Source of the DNA: an uncultured Ectothiorhodospiraceae bacterium
GTDB taxonomy: Bacteria; Pseudomonadota; Gammaproteobacteria; Nitrococcales; Nitrococcaceae
Reading direction: 5' to 3'
Length of the DNA: 39,955 bases
NCBI GenBank assembly: GCA_913057145.1
Contig: CAJXNJ010000010.1
Location: forward strand, 1 to 39,955
Shown: in pieces, positions 35,604-39,955 of the stretch
Layout of the letters: every line of letters starts with the position of its first letter
Numbering within the stretch: position 1 is the first letter of the stretch
The notes under the pieces: model-generated
What the model was told of the DNA's origin: nothing
Databases searched by the model: none
Seen by the model: the letters and a program-made list of their open reading frames with translations, nothing else
Program-made: the position numbers and the translations under genes

Positions 35604-36068
35604 ATGCAGATTGCAAAAAACGCGGTGGTTGCCATCGACTACACCCTGCGCGACACCGACGGCGAGGTGCTTGACGCCTCCCCGGAAGGTCAGCCCCTGC
35701 AGTATCTGCATGGCGCAGGCAATATCATTCCCGGTCTTGAAAAGGCGCTTGAGGGCAAGTCCGCCGGCGACGATGTGGATGTCAGCATCGCACCGGAAGA
35801 TGCCTACGGCGAGCGTGACGAGCGCCTGCAGCAGGACGTGCCGAAGAGCATGTTCGAGGGCGTTGAGAAAATCGAGGCCGGCATGCGCTTTCAGGCCCAG
35901 ACGCAGTCAGGCCCGCAGGTTGTCACGGTGGCGGCGGTAACCGGTGACCAGGTCACGGTTGACGCCAACCATCCGCTCGCCGGTCAGACACTGAACTTCA
36001 AGGTGAAGGTATCAGACGTGCGTGAGGCCTCCGACGAGGAACTCGAACACGGCCACGTTCACAGCTAA
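35604..36068 (+). CDS. slyD: FKBP-type peptidyl-prolyl isomerase, SlyD-like
   Basis: A 154-residue SlyD-type isomerase: VVAIDYTLRDTDGEVLDAS, LQYLHGAGNIIPGLEKALEGKSAGD (FKBP core), then the insert-in-flap chaperone domain (APEDAYGERDERLQQDVPKSMF to VDANHPLAGQTLNFKVKV). It helps proline-limited folding in the cytosol. The long metal-binding His/Cys tail of E. coli SlyD is absent; only GHVHS remains, so nickel handling is unlikely. GAGG precedes the ATG by five bases. livG begins 26 bases later without a terminator. Confidence 0.9.
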   Translation: MQIAKNAVVAIDYTLRDTDGEVLDASPEGQPLQYLHGAGNIIPGLEKALEGKSAGDDVDVSIAPEDAYGERDERLQQDVPKSMFEGVEKIEAGMRFQAQTQSGPQVVTVAAVTGDQVTVDANHPLAGQTLNFKVKVSDVREASDEELEHGHVHS

Positions 36069-36094
36069 ACCGCTCAACCCAAGGGGCACAATCG

Positions 36095-36874
36095 GTGATT
36101 GAAATTGATCGAATCTCCCGGGCCTTCGGTGGTCTGCAGGCTGTTCGGGATGTTTCTTTCACCGTCGCCCCGGGCAGCATCACCGGCCTGATCGGTCCCA
36201 ACGGGGCCGGCAAAACGACCCTTTTCAATATCATCGCCGGCGCCATCCCGCCCGACAGCGGCCATATCCGCCTGCAGGGCGAAGACATCACCGGCCTTCC
36301 CACTCACAAGCTCTTCCACAAGGGCCTGGTGCGTACCTTCCAGATTCCGCATGAATTCTCTCGCATGACCGTGCGCGAGAATCTGATGCTGGTCCCGGCC
36401 CGGCAGGCCGGTGAGAACCTGCTGAAAAGCTGGCTGCGCTGGGGCAAGGTCATTGAGCAGGACCACGAGATCCTGAAGCGGGCCGATGAGGTCCTCGACT
36501 TTCTTGAAATCGGCCATCTCCGCGATGAACTGGCCGGCAATCTCTCCGGTGGGCAGAAAAAACTGCTGGATCTGGGCCGCACCATGATGACGGATGCCAA
36601 GGCCGTGCTGCTGGATGAACCCGGGGCCGGCGTGAACCGCACCCTGCTTGGCAAACTGGCCGAGGCCATCGAGCGGCTCAACAAGGAACGGGGCTATACC
36701 TTCTGCGTCATTGAACATGACATGGACTTAATCGCCCGGCTTTGTGACCCGGTCATGGTCATGGCCAACGGGGAGCTCATTGCCTCGGGCGATATGGCGA
36801 CCCTGCGTGAAAACCCCGAAGTCCGCGAGGCCTATCTTGGCACCGGGGCGAGCGGCAAGGCGGGGGCAGCCTGA
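36095..36874 (+). CDS. livG: branched-chain amino acid-type ABC transporter ATPase LivG
   Basis: A 259-residue ABC ATPase: Walker [17 protein letters not shown], signature LSGGQKKLLDLGRTMM, Walker B AVLLDEPGAGVN and switch His in VIEHDMD. TFQIPHEFSRMTVRENLML and the C-terminal EVREAYLG are typical of LivG. The start is a GTG at 36095 with AAGGGG about nine bases upstream. The imported substrate need not be a branched-chain amino acid; the family also takes up amides and urea-like compounds. Confidence 0.9.
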   Translation: MIEIDRISRAFGGLQAVRDVSFTVAPGSITGLIGPNGAGKTTLFNIIAGAIPPDSGHIRLQGEDITGLPTHKLFHKGLVRTFQIPHEFSRMTVRENLMLVPARQAGENLLKSWLRWGKVIEQDHEILKRADEVLDFLEIGHLRDELAGNLSGGQKKLLDLGRTMMTDAKAVLLDEPGAGVNRTLLGKLAEAIERLNKERGYTFCVIEHDMDLIARLCDPVMVMANGELIASGDMATLRENPEVREAYLGTGASGKAGAA

Positions 36875-36875
36875 G

Positions 36876-37580
36876 ATGAGTCTGCTGCAAGCCAATGGCC
36901 TTTACGCCGGCTATGGCGGCGTGGATATCCTCCGCGGCACCAACCTTCGGGTTGAAGCGGACGAAATCGTGGTCATTGTCGGGCCTAACGGCGCCGGCAA
37001 ATCAACGGCCATGAAAGCGGTATTCGGGCTCGTGCCGATTCGCGAGGGTGAAGTCATCTACCGCGGAGATGTCATCACCAATCAGCCGCCGGAGAAAATG
37101 GTTACCCGGGGCATCGCTTATGTCCCGCAGGAGTCCAATGTTTTCCCATCGCTGAGCGTGCTTGAAAACCTCGAGCTCGGCGCCTATGCGCTCAAGGGTG
37201 ACAACCACGAACGGCTGGAGAAAGTGTTTGCCATCTTCCCGCGGCTCAAAGAGCGGCGCCACCAACAGGCCGGGGTGATGTCCGGTGGCGAGCGGCAGAT
37301 GGTGGCCATGGGCCGGGCGCTCATGGTCGATCCACAACTGCTGATGCTCGATGAGCCCACCGCCGGCCTCTCGCCGCGGTTGATCGATGAGACCATCGAG
37401 CGCATCGCCGAGGTCAACAAACTGGGTATCGGGGTGTTGATGGTGGAGCAGAATGCCCGCCAGGCACTGGCGGTGGCCCACCGCGGTTATGTGCTGGCCA
37501 CCGGCGAGAATCGACACGAAGACACCGGCCCGGCGCTGCTCGCCAACCCCGAGGTCGCCGAAATGTTCCTGGGTGGATAA
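36876..37580 (+). CDS. livF: branched-chain amino acid-type ABC transporter ATPase LivF
   Basis: A 234-residue ABC ATPase: LYAGYGGVDILRGTNL, Walker A GPNGAGKSTAMKAVFGL, IAYVPQESNVFPSLSVLENLELGAY, signature MSGGERQMVAMGRALM, Walker B LLMLDEPTAGLSP, switch region MVEQNARQAL and the closing EVAEMFLGG. The ATG is one base after the livG stop. It pairs with LivG as the ATPase heterodimer. The longer open frame back to 36744 overlaps livG and is not used. Confidence 0.92.
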   Translation: MSLLQANGLYAGYGGVDILRGTNLRVEADEIVVIVGPNGAGKSTAMKAVFGLVPIREGEVIYRGDVITNQPPEKMVTRGIAYVPQESNVFPSLSVLENLELGAYALKGDNHERLEKVFAIFPRLKERRHQQAGVMSGGERQMVAMGRALMVDPQLLMLDEPTAGLSPRLIDETIERIAEVNKLGIGVLMVEQNARQALAVAHRGYVLATGENRHEDTGPALLANPEVAEMFLGG

Positions 37581-37585
37581 TCCTG

Positions 37586-38446
37586 ATGGTTGAAGTCATC
37601 CAACTGCTGATTAACGGCATTCTGCTTGGCAGCATTCTGGCGCTGGGCGCTGTTGGCGCGACCATGATCTTCGGTGTGCTGCGCTTCGCGCATTTCGCTC
37701 ATGGTGATTTCATGGCGATTGGCGCGTATTTCGCGCTCACCGTGGTCACCGTCTTTAATATGCCGGTGCTTGCGGCTCTGCCGGTGGCCATGCTGCTTAC
37801 CGCAGGCCTTGCCGTCGGCATCGACCAGGTGGTCTACAAGCGTATTCGCCGCGTCCAGCCGGTCATCCTGCTGATCTCCTCTTTCGCCACGGCACTGATC
37901 CTGCGCTCGCTCATTCAGATGATCTGGGGCAGCAGCAATCAGGTCTATGAAACCGGGATCCAGCTGCCCTGGCGCATCGGCCCATTCGTGCTCAAGCCGG
38001 ATCATCTGCTGATATTCTGCGCTGCGGCCGTACTGGTCATTGGTGTCCATCTTTTCCTCACCCGCACCCGCATGGGCAAGGCAATGCGGGCGATGAGTGA
38101 CAACATGAACCTCGCGCTCATTACCGGCATTCCGGCCGATCGGGTGATCATGTGGACCTGGGCCATCGGCGGTGCCCTGGCCGCCGCTGCCGGTGTATTC
38201 CTGGGTATGGACACCCGGCTGCACCCGGTGATGGGCTGGACGCTGCTGCTGCCGATCTTCGCGGCCACCATTCTCGGTGGCATTGGCCGGCCCTATGGCG
38301 CCATCTTCGGCGGCCTGGTGATCGGCTGTGCGATGGAGCTCTCGACACTGGTCATCCCCGGCGCCTATAAGCCGGCGGTTGCGTTCGCCATCATGGTGGC
38401 AACGCTGATCCTGCGGCCTCAGGGCATTATCAAGGGAGCAACCTGA
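37586..38446 (+). CDS. livH: branched-chain amino acid-type ABC transporter permease LivH
   Basis: A 286-residue permease with about eight membrane segments. It begins with LLINGILLGSILALGAVGATMIFGVLRFAHFAHGDFMAIGAY, the LivH hallmark, and carries the coupling segment RMGKAMRAMSDNMNLALITGI. The C-terminus ends LRPQGIIKGAT. It forms the channel with LivM. The ATG is five bases after the livF stop; GGTGGA lies just upstream. Confidence 0.92.
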   Translation: MVEVIQLLINGILLGSILALGAVGATMIFGVLRFAHFAHGDFMAIGAYFALTVVTVFNMPVLAALPVAMLLTAGLAVGIDQVVYKRIRRVQPVILLISSFATALILRSLIQMIWGSSNQVYETGIQLPWRIGPFVLKPDHLLIFCAAAVLVIGVHLFLTRTRMGKAMRAMSDNMNLALITGIPADRVIMWTWAIGGALAAAAGVFLGMDTRLHPVMGWTLLLPIFAATILGGIGRPYGAIFGGLVIGCAMELSTLVIPGAYKPAVAFAIMVATLILRPQGIIKGAT

Positions 38447-39381
38447 TGGAACTGACCGGCCTGCTTGCCTATGCCATCTTTTTTCTGAACCTGGTGGGTA
38501 TCTACGCCATCATGACCCTGGGGCTGAATATGCAATGGGGGATGACCGGGCAGTTTAATATCGGCATCGCCGGCTTCTTTGCCGTGGGTGCCTACAGCAG
38601 CGCCATCCTCACCACGGGCCCTGCCGATAACTGGCTGGGCGGGTTCAACCTGCCGTTTCTCCTGGGGCTGGCAGGTGCCGTGATCGTCTGCCTGCCCGTG
38701 GCCTGGCTGATCGGTCGGATCACGGCGCGCCTGCGCACGGACTACCTGGCCATCGCCACCATTGGTATCGCCGAGATCATTCGGTTGTTTTTCCTCAACG
38801 AAGGCTGGCTCAGCAACGGCGTACGCGGCATTCCGGGCATTCAGAAGCCCTTTGGCGTCGGCAACGGCGGTTATCTATTGATCGTCCTCGGCTTTGTCGG
38901 ACTGGTCTGGTTGCTGGTGGAGGTCGCACGACGCTCGCCCTGGGGCCGGGTGCTGCGTGCGATTCGGGACAACGAACCCGCCACCGCCGCGGCGGGCAAG
39001 GACATCGCCCGTTTTCGGCTGGAAGCCTTTGTGGTCGGCTCCTGCATCATGGCGTTGGCCGGTGGCCTGTACGCGCATTTTGTCGGCTTCGTCAGCCCGG
39101 AGGCCTTCCGCCCGCTCTATGGCACCTTCCTGGTCTGGGTCATGCTGATCGCCGGTGGCAGCGGCAACAACCTGGGCGCCATCCTCGGGGCTTTCGTCGT
39201 CTGGCTGATCTGGTCGTCAACGGAGCTTCTGGCAGGCGTTGTCCCGACCGCACTCATCGGTAATGAGAGCGCCTTTCGGGTGTTCCTCATCGGCGTCATC
39301 CTGCAGATCATTCTGGTCAGCCGGCCCGAAGGCCTTCTGCCGGAGAAACGCCCGCCCATGCCGGGCGAAGGCCGCCGCTGA
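38446..39381 (+). CDS. livM: branched-chain amino acid-type ABC transporter permease LivM
   Basis: A 311-residue permease: NLVGIYAIMTLGLNMQWGMTGQFNIGIAGFFAVGAY at the start, YLAIATIGIAEIIRLFFLNEGWLSNGVRGIPGI in the middle, WGRVLRAIRDNEPATAAAGKDIARFRLEAFVVGS as the coupling loop, and RPEGLLPEKRPP at the end. The ATG overlaps the livH stop (TGATG). No binding-protein gene follows on this strand; the nearest candidate is convergent after the terminator. Confidence 0.92.
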   Translation: MELTGLLAYAIFFLNLVGIYAIMTLGLNMQWGMTGQFNIGIAGFFAVGAYSSAILTTGPADNWLGGFNLPFLLGLAGAVIVCLPVAWLIGRITARLRTDYLAIATIGIAEIIRLFFLNEGWLSNGVRGIPGIQKPFGVGNGGYLLIVLGFVGLVWLLVEVARRSPWGRVLRAIRDNEPATAAAGKDIARFRLEAFVVGSCIMALAGGLYAHFVGFVSPEAFRPLYGTFLVWVMLIAGGSGNNLGAILGAFVVWLIWSSTELLAGVVPTALIGNESAFRVFLIGVILQIILVSRPEGLLPEKRPPMPGEGRR

Positions 39382-39542
39382 TCCGGTCGTACGCGGGCTG
39401 GGCGATATTGAACGCTTTACTCACGGTACGGTGCCCTTATCTGGGAGACGCATTGCCGAACACTCGCCACCGCCTCCACGTTCCTAAAGTCGGCGGTACC
39501 GAGTATTCGACACTGCGTCTGAGGCGCTATTGAATAACGAAA

Positions 39543-39570
39543 AAACGCCCCGTCGATGCGGGGCGTTTTG
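39543..39570. terminator. bidirectional rho-independent terminator
   Basis: Perfect 11-bp stem AAAACGCCCCG (39543-39553) / CGGGGCGTTTT (39560-39570) with a 6-base loop. The A and T runs in the stem let it act on livGFHM from the left and the binding-protein gene from the right. The 160 bases between livM and it hold nothing I recognise. Confidence 0.88.
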
Positions 39571-39574
39571 GTGC

Positions 39575-39591
39575 TCGGCCTGGAGCCGAGT
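39575..39591. repeat. small hairpin beside the terminator
   Basis: CTCGGC (39575-39580) and GCCGAG (39586-39591) form a 6-bp stem with a 5-base loop, between the terminator and the binding-protein stop. It has no T run of its own. The arrangement resembles the terminator-plus-hairpin pair at 5304-5361. Confidence 0.4.
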
Positions 39592-39610
39592 GGCCGGGAT
39601 CGATCAGAGA

Positions 39611-39955
39611 TTACATCGCCGGTTCAAACACCCGCAGCGTGTTGTACTCACCATCCTGGATTTCCCAGTGGGCGAAGGTACCGCCGACATCGCCGTTGGC
39701 ATCAAAGTCGACACTGCCCGAGGCACCCTGGTAGTTGATCGGCATGCCACTGTCGAGCAGCTCCACCGCGCGGGCGAACTCGCCCGGGCCGACCACCTCG
39801 CCATCCGGATCATTGATGACGCGCAGGTTGTCGCGAATGGAGACCGGGTCGGTGCTCTCACCGGCCACTGCCGCCAGCGCGATGCTGTAGACAGCGTCGT
39901 AAGCGGTATCGATATACGGGACCGGCGGCACCTCACCATAGGCACCCTCATAAGC
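39611..39955 (-). CDS. ABC transporter substrate-binding protein, branched-chain amino acid type (partial, C-terminal end only)
   Basis: The last ~114 residues of a protein whose start lies beyond the window; the frame is open to base 39955. It reads AYDAVYSIALAAVAG, an ISIRD-like stretch (VSIRDNLRVINDPDGEVVGPGEF), INYQGASGSVDFDANGDVGGTFAHWEI and VFEPAM. This matches the end of type I periplasmic binding proteins of the LivJ/LivK group. It probably supplies ligand to LivGFHM, but it is convergent with that operon and so must have its own promoter. Confidence 0.82.
   Translation of the reverse strand, partial: AYEGAYGEVPPVPYIDTAYDAVYSIALAAVAGESTDPVSIRDNLRVINDPDGEVVGPGEFARAVELLDSGMPINYQGASGSVDFDANGDVGGTFAHWEIQDGEYNTLRVFEPAM

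Noticed and set aside
36744-36875. Upstream extension of livF into livG
   Set aside because: The extension is out of frame with livG and lacks family similarity; the ATG at 36876 directly after the livG stop is the natural start.

Overview
The window looks like ordinary chromosome from a GC-rich, gene-dense gammaproteobacterium. The evidence is family content: an FNR protein with all four iron-sulfur ligand cysteines, EttA at 555 residues, MetH whose zinc cysteines and cobalamin histidine fall at almost the E. coli positions, a YaiL/DUF2058 protein, and a nrdR-ribD-ribE-ribB-ribH-nusB-thiL gene order. A halophilic or Ectothiorhodospiraceae-type host is my guess only. I saw no tRNA, rRNA, CRISPR array, insertion sequence, prophage or integrase. 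No gap between genes exceeds 300 bases, and many neighbouring genes overlap by a few bases.

Layout. 1-7368: a nitrogen-compound catabolism district. It holds a GNAT/carbon-nitrogen hydrolase fusion (cut by the window edge), a class I aminotransferase, a divergent pair of coupled dehydrogenases (D-2-hydroxyacid type and succinate-semialdehyde type), a class III omega-aminotransferase, and sufT. 7371-14844: on the minus strand, a run reading glyA-nrdR-ribD-ribE-ribB-ribH-nusB-thiL and then fnr. The RibB has a decayed GTP cyclohydrolase II domain (RibBX type). 14957-20745: a tungstate-type ABC importer (tupBCA, minus strand) divergent from a one-component regulator that joins an excisionase-like helix-turn-helix to a periplasmic-binding-protein-like domain, followed closely by ettA and purU. 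20742-25730: an M48 metalloprotease lipoprotein and a small membrane protein, divergent from metH. 25791-29693: an IalB-family secreted protein, an HPF-like protein, a large sulfotransferase/GT4 glycosyltransferase fusion and a coupled DUF2334 deacetylase. 29668-35452: Mn-type superoxide dismutase, a SHOCT-tailed lipoprotein, two EamA transporters, DUF2058 and oligopeptidase B. 35604-39955: a SlyD-type isomerase, livGFHM, a strong bidirectional terminator and the end of a convergent amino-acid-type binding protein.

Working together. GlyA, PurU and MetH all act in one-carbon metabolism, and the rib genes with ThiL make flavin and thiamine cofactors. FNR and tungstate uptake suggest that low-oxygen metabolism matters to the host, but no tungsten enzyme is visible here. 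The least explained parts are the sulfotransferase-GT4-deacetylase module, the HTH-PBP regulator beside tupBCA, and the true substrate of the aminotransferase/dehydrogenase district.
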